A program made the translations under genes and the position numbers. A stretch of DNA of 64,000 nt. Source: Streptomyces indicus (lineage in GTDB: Bacteria > Actinomycetota > Actinomycetes > Streptomycetales > Streptomycetaceae). The stretch is from NCBI RefSeq assembly GCF_900100315.1, contig NZ_FNFF01000008.1:1-64000 (forward strand), written 5' to 3'. The number at the start of each line of letters is the position of its first letter. Positions within the stretch are counted from its first letter, which is position 1. Below, piece after piece: positions 49,695 to 58,938 of the stretch. The notes below the pieces were generated by a model, which had not been told where the DNA came from, made no database searches, and worked only from the letters and a program-made list of their open reading frames with translations.

Positions 49695-50516
49695 TCAGGC
49701 GTCGGCGGTACGGCGGGCTTCGGCCGGGGCGCTCTCACCGGGCCGGCCACCGGCCGCGGCGGTCTCGTCGGACGGCGCCAGGCCAAGTTCCGCGTCCCGT
49801 GCGAACTCCACCTCGCGCCGGAACAGGCGGAACCACATGAACAGCACGAAGCCCGCGAAGATGAACCACTCGCCGGTGTAGCCCAGGTTCTGGAAGGCCT
49901 TCAGGTCGAGCCCCGTGCCCTGGGCGGCCTTCGGCGGGACCGGGCGCAGCCCGTCGGCGGCCCGGTCGGCGGTGATCCACGCGTCGTAGACGTCGTACGG
50001 GACCAGGTTCACCAGCGAGGCCGCGCTGATCATGCCGAGCTGGCCCTCGGGCAGGCCGCCGGCCGCGCCCGCGCCGCTGCCGGCGCTCTCGGAGGCCTGG
50101 AGCGCGCCGGTCAGGGTGGCCTCGCCGGTCGGGGCGGACGGCTCCTTCGTGCCGGCCGGCACCCAGCCGCGGACCACCGGGATCGCCTTGCCCGCGTCGG
50201 TCTTCAGGAGCCCGAGGACGTAGAAGCCGCGCTTCCCGTCCAGCTCGCGGTCGGGGACCGTGAACTGGTCGGCCCACGTGCCCGTCACCGTGGCCCGCTT
50301 CCCGGAGGTCTCCTTCGTGACCGGGAGCAGGTCGGTGAGCGGGGCGGCCGCGCCCTTGCCCGCCTGCTCGCTCTGCCGCTCCGCCGTGCGGTGGCCTTCG
50401 ACGCGGTCCTCGAAGCGGCCGAGCTGCCAGGACCCCATGAAGATGCAGAAGGGGATGGCGAGGGCGACGAAGACGTTGATGCCCCACCAGCGCGGCGTCA
50501 GCAGGAAGCGGTACAC
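49695..50516 (-). CDS. SURF1-family cytochrome oxidase assembly protein
   Basis: 273 residues from GTG 50516 (MYRFLLTPRWWGINVFVALA), AAAGGGG upstream. Two membrane helices at the ends (GINVFVALAIPFCIFMGSWQ; GEWFIFAGFVLFMWFRLFRR) flank a periplasmic loop. LGRFEDRVEGHR and VVRGWVPAG match SURF1. Helps insert heme into cytochrome c oxidase. Confidence 0.92.
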   Translation of the reverse strand: MYRFLLTPRWWGINVFVALAIPFCIFMGSWQLGRFEDRVEGHRTAERQSEQAGKGAAAPLTDLLPVTKETSGKRATVTGTWADQFTVPDRELDGKRGFYVLGLLKTDAGKAIPVVRGWVPAGTKEPSAPTGEATLTGALQASESAGSGAGAAGGLPEGQLGMISAASLVNLVPYDVYDAWITADRAADGLRPVPPKAAQGTGLDLKAFQNLGYTGEWFIFAGFVLFMWFRLFRREVEFARDAELGLAPSDETAAAGGRPGESAPAEARRTADA

Positions 50517-50619
50517 CCCTTTACGGTACGGCCCCGCCCCGGGCTCCCCGGGCCCGGGTCCCGGGGAGCCCGGAGTGCGGGGGCCCGGCGGTGGACCCGG
50601 GGCGCCGGGACCGCGGGCC

Positions 50620-52428
50620 TCAGCCCAGGTGCCGCTCCGCGAACTCCAGCTCCAGGCGGACCTGCTTGATGCGCTCGTCCACCACGAGGGAGCCGTGGCC
50701 CGCGTCGTAGCGGTACACCTCGTGGACGGCGCCGCGGGCCTCCAGGCGGGAGACGTAATTGTCGATCTGGCGGATCGGGCAGCGCGGGTCGTTGACCCCC
50801 GCCGCGATATAGACCGGCGCCTTGACCGCGTCCACGTACGTGAGCGGGGACGAGGCCGCGTACCGCTCCGGGACCTCCTCCGGTGTGCCGCCCAGGAGCG
50901 TGCGGTCCATCGCCTTCAGGTTCTCCATCTCGTCGTGGTACGCCGTCACGTAGTCCGCCACCGGCACCGAGGCCAGGCCCAGGGACCAGGAGCCGGGCTG
51001 GGTGCCGAGGCCGAGCAGGGTGAGGTAGCCGCCCCAGGACGCGCCCGCGAGGACCAGGCGGGCCGGGTCGGACAGGCCCGAGGTGACGGCCCATTCGCGT
51101 ACGGCCGCGATGTCCTCCAGCTCGATCAGGCCGACCCGGTGCTTGAGCGCGTCGGTCCACGCGCGTCCGTATCCCGTCGAACCCCGGTAGTTGACCCGGA
51201 CCACCGCATAGCCGTGGTCCACCCAGGCCGCCGGGCCCGCGGCGAACTCGTCGCTGTCGTGCCAGGTCGGACCGCCGTGGATGTCGAAGACGGTGGGGAA
51301 CGGGCCCTCGCCCGCGGGGCGCTGCACGAGCGCGTGCACCCGGCCGCCGGGTCCCTCCACCCAGACGTCCTCGACCGGCACGGAGCCGGGGGCCTTCGGG
51401 CCGGGCGGGTCGAGCACCACCGCGCCGGTCGTGGAGCGCACCGCGGGCGGCACGGCCGCCGAGGACCACAGGTACTCGACGGTGCCGTCGGGGCGCGCCG
51501 TGGCACCGCCCACCGAGCCCGGCGGGGTGTCGATCCGGGTCAGCTCACGCGAGGACAGATCGAAGCGGTACAGCTCGCTGCGGGCCTCGAAGCCGTGGCC
51601 GACGAGCAGGCCCGAGCCGTCCGGGTACCACTGCGCGCTCACGTCGCCGGGCAGGTCGAGGGCGAGGTCCGTCTCGGTGCCCGCGGCGACGTCCCAGATC
51701 ATCGGCTCCCAGCGGCCGCGGCGCTGGTGGCCGACGAGCAGCCGGGTGTCCCCGTCCACGGGGGCGAAGCCGAGAACTTCGAGGCCCAGCTCCTTCGTGC
51801 CGCCCGCGGAGTCGTCGAGCTCGGCCACGGTCGAGCCGTCCAGGCGCACGATGCGCAGCGCCGCGTGCATCGCGTCGCCGTGCTCGGTGTGCTCGATCGC
51901 GATCAGGGTGCCGTCGTGCGAGAGGTCGCCGACGCCGGCCGACTCCTCGTGCCGGTAGATCTCGACGGGCTCTCCCCCGTCGCGTACGACATGGACCGTC
52001 GTGCCCTCGTCGTCCGTCGAGCGCCCCACGACCACCACCGAGCCGTCACGGGAGAGGGCGAGTCCGGCCGGATACGAAGGCGCGAGACCGGGGACGGCCG
52101 GCTCGTCCGTGCCGCCCGCCGCGCCCTCGAAGGGCTGGCGCATCCACACGCCGAACTCGTCCCCGTCGGTGTCCGCGAACCACCAGATCGCCCGGCCGTC
52201 GGGGGTGAGCACCCCGTCCGTCGTGCCGTTGGGCCGGTCCGTGACCTGGCGCTGCGCGCCGGTGTCGCGGTCCCAGGCGTAGAGCTCGTACGTACCGGTC
52301 GCATTGGACACGAACAGCGCGCGCTGCGGTGCGTCCTCCGCCCAGTCCGGCAGGGAGACGCGGGGGGCACGGAAGCGCTGCTCCCAGCGGGGGACGTCGG
52401 CAGGCGTCGCGGGGCTGTCGTTGTTCAT
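50620..52428 (-). CDS. S9-family prolyl oligopeptidase
   Basis: 602 residues from ATG 52428 (MNNDSPATPADVPRWEQRFR). N-terminal beta-propeller with repeated blades (TYELYAWDRDTG; SRDGSVVVVG), C-terminal alpha/beta hydrolase: DIHGGPTWHDSDEF, LVLAGASWGGYLTLLG (nucleophile Ser), AAGVNDPRCPIRQIDN (Asp) and DAGHGSLV (His). Cytosolic peptidase of the acylaminoacyl-peptidase type. Confidence 0.93.
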   Translation of the reverse strand: MNNDSPATPADVPRWEQRFRAPRVSLPDWAEDAPQRALFVSNATGTYELYAWDRDTGAQRQVTDRPNGTTDGVLTPDGRAIWWFADTDGDEFGVWMRQPFEGAAGGTDEPAVPGLAPSYPAGLALSRDGSVVVVGRSTDDEGTTVHVVRDGGEPVEIYRHEESAGVGDLSHDGTLIAIEHTEHGDAMHAALRIVRLDGSTVAELDDSAGGTKELGLEVLGFAPVDGDTRLLVGHQRRGRWEPMIWDVAAGTETDLALDLPGDVSAQWYPDGSGLLVGHGFEARSELYRFDLSSRELTRIDTPPGSVGGATARPDGTVEYLWSSAAVPPAVRSTTGAVVLDPPGPKAPGSVPVEDVWVEGPGGRVHALVQRPAGEGPFPTVFDIHGGPTWHDSDEFAAGPAAWVDHGYAVVRVNYRGSTGYGRAWTDALKHRVGLIELEDIAAVREWAVTSGLSDPARLVLAGASWGGYLTLLGLGTQPGSWSLGLASVPVADYVTAYHDEMENLKAMDRTLLGGTPEEVPERYAASSPLTYVDAVKAPVYIAAGVNDPRCPIRQIDNYVSRLEARGAVHEVYRYDAGHGSLVVDERIKQVRLELEFAERHLG

Positions 52429-52500
52429 GGGGCCATGAAACCCGATCGCGGCGGACGACGTGCGGGCGTCGTTGTCAGTGGCGGCGTGCACACTGCGGAC

Positions 52501-52884
52501 ATGACCTCACCCACCGCACTGCGCAAGGCAGTTGAGACGTACTGGGCCGCGGCCGAGGCCCGTGACTGGGAGACGTTCGCCGGCACGCTCGCGGACGATG
52601 TCGTGTACGAGTTGCCGCAGTCGCGCGAGCGGATCCGCGGCAAGGAGCGCTATGTGCAGTTCAACAAGGAGTATCCGGGCGACTGGCACGCCCAGGTGCT
52701 GCGCATCGTCGCGGAGGGCGACGAGGCGGTCAGCTGGATCCTCATGAGGGAGGGCCTGAGGGAGAGCTATGCGGTCAACCTGTTCACGGCCGACGCGTCG
52801 GGCCGTATCGCGGCGATCACGGACTTCTGGCCGGAGCCGTACGAGCCTCCGTTCGGCCGCGATCACCTGACGGAGCGGTACTGA
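52501..52884 (+). CDS. SnoaL/NTF2-like protein
   Basis: 127 residues, AVETYWAAAEARDWETFAGT, LADDVVYELP, then ITDFWPEPYEPP: an NTF2-like cone fold of the SnoaL type. Starts at ATG 52501; divergent from the S9 peptidase. Function unknown; could be a small enzyme or ligand-binding protein. Confidence 0.85.
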   Translation: MTSPTALRKAVETYWAAAEARDWETFAGTLADDVVYELPQSRERIRGKERYVQFNKEYPGDWHAQVLRIVAEGDEAVSWILMREGLRESYAVNLFTADASGRIAAITDFWPEPYEPPFGRDHLTERY

Positions 52885-52960
52885 CCGCCTGACGGAGCGG
52901 TACCGGCCACCTGACCGGAGGTCCGACCGCCTCACGGAGCGGCACCGGGCGGCGCGCTCC

Positions 52961-54310
52961 CTAGGAGGCCGGCAGCGCCTCGGTCCGGTAGATGGTGCCC
53001 GCGCACGCGTTGGGGATCGTCACCTCGACTGAGGGCGCCCCCGGGTCGGCGGTGTGCGTGATCGCCACGCTGCCGTCGGCCGTGCCGCCCTCGCCGGAGG
53101 CGAGCTGGGTCTGCACGCCGGACTCGGTGTCGCCGGTGCCGCCCGCGTCCCCGCTGTTCTCGGTGGGCGAGGGGTCGGGCGAGGGGTTCGTGGTCGGACA
53201 GGACTCCGAGGGCACCCAGGCGAACTGGACCTCGTACGACTGCCCGGGCGCGAGCACGACCGCGGCCGGCTCGGCGGAGGGCGCGGGCAGCCCGGCCGCC
53301 GGGTCGCCCGCCGTGTGGTCCACGACATTGATCTTGGAGGTGTCGGCTGCGCCCTGCGCCGCGAAGGTGACACTGCCCGAGCCACCGACCGTGCAGTTGG
53401 CGGTGGAGGTGTTGGCCACGCGGAAGGAGCCGTAGACCGAGCCGTCGGGGTGCGCGGCGCCGGTGGAGGAGGAGGGCTGGGCCAGCATCGACGCGTCGCA
53501 CACGGGAGCGTCGGCGACGACTTCGCCGGTGGGGCTGGTGCCGGCGGTGGCGCCGCTGGAGGCGGTGTCGCCCGTGCCGGGTTCCTCCTTCTCCTGCTCC
53601 TTCTCCTTGTCCTTCTCCTTCTCGCCGGGCTCCTGCCCGGCGCCGGCCTCGGCTCCGGGGCCCTGGTCGGTGCCCGTCTCGCCCGGCGCGTTGGAGGAGT
53701 CGCCGGCACTGGTCAGGTTGTCCTCGGCGGCCGGCGAGGTCGCGACGTGGAACACGGCCGGCACGGCGGTGCCGACGAGCAGCGCCGCCGCCGCCATGCC
53801 CACGAGGGCCTGCCGCTTGCGGGCGCGGCGGGCGGGCACCGCGCGGCGCAGGTGGTCCAGCGCGTCGTCGGAGGGCTCCAGGCCGCCGACGGCGCCGCGC
53901 AGCATGCGGCGCAGCGCGAGTTCGTCGGGGTCCAGGCCCGACTGCGCGGATTCCTGCCCTCGCCGGTCCGGGTCGTACTCGGGGCCGCTCGCGCCGTTCA
54001 CCGTTCCGTACCCACCATGCTGTTGATGCTGTCCGTGCTGCTCGTCGTCGTGGCCGCGGCCCGCCCGGGACCCGCCACGCTGCTCGCGTCCCGCCCAGGA
54101 CACCCGGGGCCCGCCGCGTCCCGCCCAGGACGTGCCGGCTCCGTCGCGGCCGCGGCCTGCTCCGTCGCGGCTCCGGGCCGCTGCGTCCTGACCGCGGCCC
54201 GCTTCCTCGTGACCGTGTTCGTGGCCGGGGGCGCCCCGACCGTACCGGCCGCGCGCGTCCCGCCCCTCGTCGGGGTGGCCGCCCGGCCCATCGCCGCCGA
54301 ACTCGCTCAT
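52961..54310 (-). CDS. Membrane protein coupled to sigma factor, putative anti-sigma or sensor
   Basis: 449 residues. N-terminal 100 residues are Gly/Arg/His-rich cytoplasmic low complexity. LDPDELALRRMLRGAVGGLE and RRAVPARRARKRQALVG precede one membrane helix (ALVGMAAAALLVGTAVPAVF), then a charged EKEKDKEKEQEKEE linker and an extracellular domain with three Cys (SFRVANTSTANCTVGG; ESCPTTNPS). Overlaps the sigma gene stop by 4 bp. No zinc anti-sigma motif is visible, so its effect on the sigma factor is inferred only. Confidence 0.75.
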   Translation of the reverse strand: MSEFGGDGPGGHPDEGRDARGRYGRGAPGHEHGHEEAGRGQDAAARSRDGAGRGRDGAGTSWAGRGGPRVSWAGREQRGGSRAGRGHDDEQHGQHQQHGGYGTVNGASGPEYDPDRRGQESAQSGLDPDELALRRMLRGAVGGLEPSDDALDHLRRAVPARRARKRQALVGMAAAALLVGTAVPAVFHVATSPAAEDNLTSAGDSSNAPGETGTDQGPGAEAGAGQEPGEKEKDKEKEQEKEEPGTGDTASSGATAGTSPTGEVVADAPVCDASMLAQPSSSTGAAHPDGSVYGSFRVANTSTANCTVGGSGSVTFAAQGAADTSKINVVDHTAGDPAAGLPAPSAEPAAVVLAPGQSYEVQFAWVPSESCPTTNPSPDPSPTENSGDAGGTGDTESGVQTQLASGEGGTADGSVAITHTADPGAPSVEVTIPNACAGTIYRTEALPAS

Positions 54311-55014
54311 GCGGGCGCCTCCATGGCGATCCGCAGTGCCGCGATCCCGCGGGAGCCGTAGGCCTTGACCGAGCCGAGCGAGAGGCCGAGCGTCTCGGCG
54401 ACCTGCGCCTCGGTCATGTCCGCGAAGTAGCGGAGCACCAGAACCTCGCGCTGGCGCCGCTGGAGCCCGCGCATCGCCTTGATGAGGGCGTCCCGTTCGA
54501 GCTGGTCGTACGCCCCCTCCTCCGCGCTCGCCATGTCCGGCATCGGCTTGGACAGGAGCTTCAGGCCGAGGATGCGGCGGCGCAGCGCACTGCGCGACAG
54601 GTTCACCACGGTCTGGCGCAGATACGCGAGGGTCTTCTCGGGGTCGCGCACCCGCTTGCGCGCGGAGTGCACGCGGATGAACGCCTCCTGGACCACATCC
54701 TCGCAGGAGGCCGTGTCGTCCAGGAGCAGCGCCGCGAGCCCGAGCAGGGAGCGGTAGTGCTGTCGGTACGTCTCGGTGAGGTGGTCGACGGTGGTGCCCG
54801 CGGCGGTGGCGTCGGTGCCCGCAGCCATGGCGGTGTCAGCGCCGTCGCGCTGGCTGGGTATGCGGGCAGGCCGCGTTGCCGGCATGGGGGCGATCACCGG
54901 CATGCCGCTGTCGTCGCCACGGCTCCGCGGTGGAGCGCCGGCCGCGGCCGGCCTGGGACGCCGCTGCGTCCGCGGGCCCGCAAGGGCCATGGAGAACTCG
55001 AGTACCTCTGCCAC
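54307..55014 (-). CDS. RNA polymerase sigma factor, SigE/ECF family
   Basis: 235 residues from GTG 55014. Region 2 YRSLLGLAALLLDDTASCED and VVQEAFIRVHSARKR; region 4 LQRRQREVLVLRYFADMTEA and QVAETLGLSLGSVKAYGSRG. The N-terminal 70 residues are unconserved, so an internal start (for example near TAMAAGTDAT) is possible. Translationally coupled to the membrane protein downstream. Confidence 0.88.
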   Translation of the reverse strand: MAEVLEFSMALAGPRTQRRPRPAAAGAPPRSRGDDSGMPVIAPMPATRPARIPSQRDGADTAMAAGTDATAAGTTVDHLTETYRQHYRSLLGLAALLLDDTASCEDVVQEAFIRVHSARKRVRDPEKTLAYLRQTVVNLSRSALRRRILGLKLLSKPMPDMASAEEGAYDQLERDALIKAMRGLQRRQREVLVLRYFADMTEAQVAETLGLSLGSVKAYGSRGIAALRIAMEAPA

Positions 55015-55460
55015 GCCTGTTGGACACGCTTCCCCCCGTCAGGGTTGTACGTGTGTGGCATCACGTTTGCGGCGGATTTCGCCCATGACGTGGTGTCAGA
55101 TGCCGTCATACGTACCAGCTCTTCCCCTATGCCCCAAATGCTGCAGCGCTCGAAACGGGCGACCGCATAGACGCTCCCCGCCGTGTGCTCGGTTGCACTT
55201 CGACGGGGAGGAAATCCGGACGCCCCGAGCTGCCCGTCCCCCTCTGGACTGGACCTGTGGGCCGCACACACAACTTACACAGAAGTTACGCGGCACGAGG
55301 AGGCCGGAGGGGGGCCGAACTGCCCCTGAATTCGGGCATTACGGCCTCATACGGACCCCGTGGGTGAACCTTCGGGTTCACCGAAGCAAACGGAGATTTC
55401 GGGCAGCGGACCGCCCGGCGAACCGGCCCAACCGGCCCAACCGGCCGCAAACGGAAGGAA
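55015..55460. other. 446-bp intergenic region upstream of sigma gene
   Basis: Lies between the asd stop and the sigma-factor start. Contains a TTCG-loop hairpin (55363-55382) and ACCGGCCCA repeats around 55425-55450. No credible gene in it. Confidence 0.6.
55363..55382. terminator. Hairpin GGTGAACC-TTCG-GGTTCACC
   Basis: Perfect 8-bp stem with a stable TTCG tetraloop, 79 bp past the asd stop (minus strand). Likely terminator of the lysC-asd operon. Confidence 0.7.
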
Positions 55461-56525
55461 TCAGCCGGACCATTCCGCCGCGACGAGCTCCGCGATCTGC
55501 GCCGTGTTCAGCGCCGAGCCCTTGCGCAGGTTGTCCCCGCACACGAAGAAGTCCAGCGCGCAGGGATCGTCCAGGGCGCGGCGCACCCGCCCGACCCAGG
55601 TCGGATCGGTGCCCACCACGTCGGCGGGCGTGAGGAACTCACCGGCCGCGGGGTTGTCGAAGACGACCACACCGGGCGAGGTCGAGAGGATCTCGTACGC
55701 GCGCTGCACGGTGATCTCGTTCTCGAACCGCGCGTGCACGGCGAGCGAGTGCGTGGTGACCACCGGGACGCGGACGCAGGTGGCGCTGACCTTGAGGTCG
55801 GGCCGGTCCAGGATCTTGCGCGACTCGCCCCGGATCTTCATCTCCTCGGAGGACCAGCCGTCGTCCGCGGGCGAGCCCACCCAGGGCAGCACATTGAGCG
55901 CGATGGGCTCGGGGAAGGGCCCTGTGGCCTCGCCCACGGCCCGGCGCACATCGCCCGGTGCCGTGCCCAGTTCCGTCCCCGCGACCAACTTCGTCTGCTC
56001 GCGCAGCGCCTCGACGCCGGCCATGCCGACGCCGCTGACGGCCTGGTACGAGGAGACCACCAGCTCCCGCAGCCCGAACTCGGCGTGCAGGGCGCCCACC
56101 GCGACGATCATCGACAGGGTGGTGCAGTTGGGGGTGGCGACGATGCCGCGCGGGCGGACCCGTACGGCATGCGGATTGACCTCGGGCACCACGAGCGGCA
56201 CGTCCGGGTCCATCCGGAAAGCGGCTGAATTGTCCACGACCACCGCGCCCTTGGCGGCGGCGATCGGCGCCCACTGGGCGGCGATCTCGTCGGGGAGGTC
56301 GAACAGCGCGATGTCCACGCCCTCGAAGGCTTCCTCCGCAAGGGCGTGGACCTCCACCTCCTCACCGCGCACGGTCAGCTTGCGGCCGGCCGAGCGCGAG
56401 GAGGCGATCAGACGGATCTCGCCCCAGATGTCCGCGTGCTGGGACAGGATCTGGAGCATGACCGTGCCGACGGCGCCGGTCGCCCCGACCACGGCGAGGG
56501 TCGGGGCGGACCGGGGCTGGTTCAT
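55461..56525 (-). CDS. asd: Aspartate-semialdehyde dehydrogenase
   Basis: 354 residues. NADP-binding LAVVGATGAVGTVMLQILSQ, catalytic Cys in IVATPNCTTLSM, SYQAVSGVGMAG, and PEVNPHAV. Makes aspartate semialdehyde for Lys, Thr, Met and DAP synthesis. 49 bp downstream of lysC in the same operon. Confidence 0.95.
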   Translation of the reverse strand: MNQPRSAPTLAVVGATGAVGTVMLQILSQHADIWGEIRLIASSRSAGRKLTVRGEEVEVHALAEEAFEGVDIALFDLPDEIAAQWAPIAAAKGAVVVDNSAAFRMDPDVPLVVPEVNPHAVRVRPRGIVATPNCTTLSMIVAVGALHAEFGLRELVVSSYQAVSGVGMAGVEALREQTKLVAGTELGTAPGDVRRAVGEATGPFPEPIALNVLPWVGSPADDGWSSEEMKIRGESRKILDRPDLKVSATCVRVPVVTTHSLAVHARFENEITVQRAYEILSTSPGVVVFDNPAAGEFLTPADVVGTDPTWVGRVRRALDDPCALDFFVCGDNLRKGSALNTAQIAELVAAEWSG

Positions 56526-56574
56526 CGGGCCCGGCCTCCGCGCACGGGGCGCGCGGCCCCGTGCCTCGCGGTGT

Positions 56575-57846
56575 TCATCGTCCGGTGCCTCCGTAGACCA
56601 CGGCCTCGTCGGAGTCGCTGTCCAGGCCGAAGGAGGTGTGCACGGCGCGCACGGCCTCGTTGACGTCGTCGGCGCGGGTGACCACCGAGATGCGGATCTC
56701 CGAGGTGGAGATCAGCTCGATGTTGACGCCCGCGTCGGAGAGCGCCTCGAAGAACTGCGCGGTGACGCCCGGGTTGGTCTTCATGCCGGCGCCGACGAGG
56801 GAGATCTTGGCGATCTGGTCGTCGTAGCGCAGCGACTCGTAGCCGACCGTGGCCTTGATCTTCTCGAGCGCCGCGGTGGCCTTCTTGCCCTCGGCCTTCG
56901 GCAGCGTGAAGGAGATGTCGGTGAGACCGGTCGAGGCGGCCGACACGTTCTGCACGATCATGTCGATGTTGATCTCGGCCTCGGCGACCGCGCGGAAGAT
57001 GTGCGCGGCCTCGCCCGGCTTGTCGGGGACGCCGACGACGGTGACCTTGGCCTCGGAGACGTCGTGCGCGACGCCCGAGATGATCGCGTGCTCCACCTGC
57101 TGATCCCCTTGCGGCTCGTTGCTGACCCACGTACCCGGAAGACCGGAGAACGAACTGCGCACGTGGATCGGAATGTTGTATCGGCGTGCGTACTCGACGC
57201 AGCGGTGCAGGAGCACCTTGGAGCCGGAGGCGGCGAGCTCCAGCATGTCCTCGAAGGAGATCCAGTCGATCTTCTTCGCCTTCTTCACCACACGCGGGTC
57301 GGCGGTGAACACACCGTCGACGTCCGTGTAGATCTCGCAGACGTCCGCGTCGAGCGCGGCGGCGAGGGCGACGGCGGTGGTGTCGGAGCCGCCGCGGCCG
57401 AGCGTGGTGATGTCCTTCGAGTCCTGGCTGACGCCCTGGAACCCGGCGACGATCGCGATGTTGCCCTCTTCGAGGGAGGCGCGCAGGCGGCCCGGCGTGA
57501 CATCGATGATGCGCGCTTTGTTGTGGACCGAGTCGGTGATGACACCTGCCTGGCTGCCGGTGAACGACTGGGCCTCGTGGCCCAGGTTTTTGATCGCCAT
57601 GGCCAGCAGGGCCATGGAGATCCGCTCTCCGGCGGTCAACAGCATGTCGAGCTCACGCCCGGCAGGGATCGGGGATACCTGCTCGGCGAGATCGATCAGC
57701 TCGTCCGTCGTGTCGCCCATCGCGGAAACCACGGCCACGACCTGGTGGCCGTTCCTCTTGGCTTCCACGATCCGCTTGGCGACGCGCTTGATGCCCTCGG
57801 CATCGGCTACGGAGGAGCCTCCGTACTTCTGCACGACAAGGCTCAC
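56575..57846 (-). CDS. lysC: Aspartokinase (alpha, with internal beta start)
   Basis: 423 residues from GTG 57846 (MSLVVQKYGGSSVADAEGIK). KYGGSSV is the kinase signature; FQGVSQDSKDITTLGRGGSD and ALDADVCEIYTDVDGVFTAD follow; two ACT domains (VTVVGVPDKPGEAAHIFRAV and ISLVGAGMKTNPGV) give feedback control. A GTG at 57096 (VEHAIISGVAHD), preceded 8 nt by AAGGGG, is in frame, so the beta subunit (173 residues) is probably made too, as in other actinobacteria. Confidence 0.95.
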   Translation of the reverse strand: MSLVVQKYGGSSVADAEGIKRVAKRIVEAKRNGHQVVAVVSAMGDTTDELIDLAEQVSPIPAGRELDMLLTAGERISMALLAMAIKNLGHEAQSFTGSQAGVITDSVHNKARIIDVTPGRLRASLEEGNIAIVAGFQGVSQDSKDITTLGRGGSDTTAVALAAALDADVCEIYTDVDGVFTADPRVVKKAKKIDWISFEDMLELAASGSKVLLHRCVEYARRYNIPIHVRSSFSGLPGTWVSNEPQGDQQVEHAIISGVAHDVSEAKVTVVGVPDKPGEAAHIFRAVAEAEINIDMIVQNVSAASTGLTDISFTLPKAEGKKATAALEKIKATVGYESLRYDDQIAKISLVGAGMKTNPGVTAQFFEALSDAGVNIELISTSEIRISVVTRADDVNEAVRAVHTSFGLDSDSDEAVVYGGTGR

Positions 57847-58212
57847 GTGCGCTCCTCGCTCAGTCCATAGGTGGTCGGCTCAGTTTAACGAGCGGGCGGC
57901 CGGGGCCCTCGTGCGGCCGCATCGTGAGATGTCCCGCTCACGACGTGATCATCCGGGCCGCCCGGCCCGCTCGGTCAGGCATCTGCCCCGGGCCGGGCGG
58001 GGCACTCGGAAAGTGTCCTGCTTCACAAGGGCGCACGGGGTTCCGTCAGCGGAGAGGTCCGCAACGAAATCCGCAGCGGCCCGACCGACTGGGTGGCCGG
58101 TCAGTATCCGTTGACGCCTCTCAGTAGCCCGGTGTTGACTGTGCGTCGCCGTTGCCGCACCAGGGGCACAAGGCCCCATCGGGGATAGCAACGGCCAAAG
58201 GAATTCGTCCAG
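57847..58212. other. 366-bp intergenic region upstream of CDPS
   Basis: Shared divergent promoter region for lysC and the CDPS operon. A TTGACT at 58133 could be a -35, but I see no matching -10. No gene present. Confidence 0.5.
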
Positions 58213-58938
58213 TTGACCGCTGTGACCGTTCTCGAATCCCAGCCGTTCACCCAGAAATTCCACGTCGCCCCCTACACCGCGCACTGCCGCGTGATCTGCG
58301 AGGACGGCGACCACGCCGTCATCGGGGTCTCCCCCGGCAACAGCTATTTCTCCGCGCAGCGCATCCATGACCTCGCGCTATGGGGCCTGGCCCTCTTCCG
58401 ACAGGTCGACTTCGTCTATACCGACCTGCACGTGGCCGAGATGTACGAGGCCTTCGGCTATGCGCCGGAGGACGCCCGCCGCAAGTTCGTGAAGAACCTG
58501 CGCGGCGTACGGGCCAAGGTGAACAACGCCGTCGCCGCCCTCGACCCCGAGGGCGAGCGCCTGCGCGCCCAGCCCATGTCCTCCTTCACGGAGAACCCCG
58601 CGTACCGCGAGATCCACCGCCACCTCCAGGACCGGCTCGCGCACGACGACGATTTCCGTACGACGTGCGACGCGCTCGTGGACACCTTCCTGTCCGACAA
58701 GGTGCTCGACGGCGGCAAGGCCACCGCGGAGCAGCGCGAGGTCTGCCTGCGCTACGTGTGCGCCGAGGCCCCGCTGTTTCTGGACACGCCCGCCATCCTC
58801 GGCGTCCCGTCCTCGCTCAACTGCTACCACCAGCTGCTGCCGATGGCCGAGCTGCTCTACTCGCGCGGCCACGGCCTGCGCGCCTCCCGCAACCAGGGCC
58901 ACGCGATCGTCACGCCCGCCGAAGGAGAAGCCCGATGA
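58213..58938 (+). CDS. tRNA-dependent cyclodipeptide synthase (AlbC family)
   Basis: 241 residues from TTG 58213 (AAAGGA 10 nt upstream); GTG 58222 is an alternative. HAVIGVSPGNSYFS gives the catalytic Ser40 (AlbC Ser37) and Asn43; YVCAEAPLFLDTP gives Tyr181 and Glu185; SSLNCYHQLL gives Tyr205 and His206, so it is the NYH subfamily. Uses two aminoacyl-tRNAs to form a diketopiperazine. Substrate amino acids cannot be read safely from the sequence. Coupled (ATGA) to the P450. Confidence 0.93.
   Translation: MTAVTVLESQPFTQKFHVAPYTAHCRVICEDGDHAVIGVSPGNSYFSAQRIHDLALWGLALFRQVDFVYTDLHVAEMYEAFGYAPEDARRKFVKNLRGVRAKVNNAVAALDPEGERLRAQPMSSFTENPAYREIHRHLQDRLAHDDDFRTTCDALVDTFLSDKVLDGGKATAEQREVCLRYVCAEAPLFLDTPAILGVPSSLNCYHQLLPMAELLYSRGHGLRASRNQGHAIVTPAEGEAR

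Noticed and set aside
50260..52884. 874-codon plus-strand frame across SURF1 and the S9 peptidase
   Set aside because: Shadow; only its final 127 codons (from 52501) are the real NTF2-like gene.
58133..58138. TTGACT as the CDPS promoter -35
   Set aside because: No acceptable -10 at 16-18 bp; left as unassigned.
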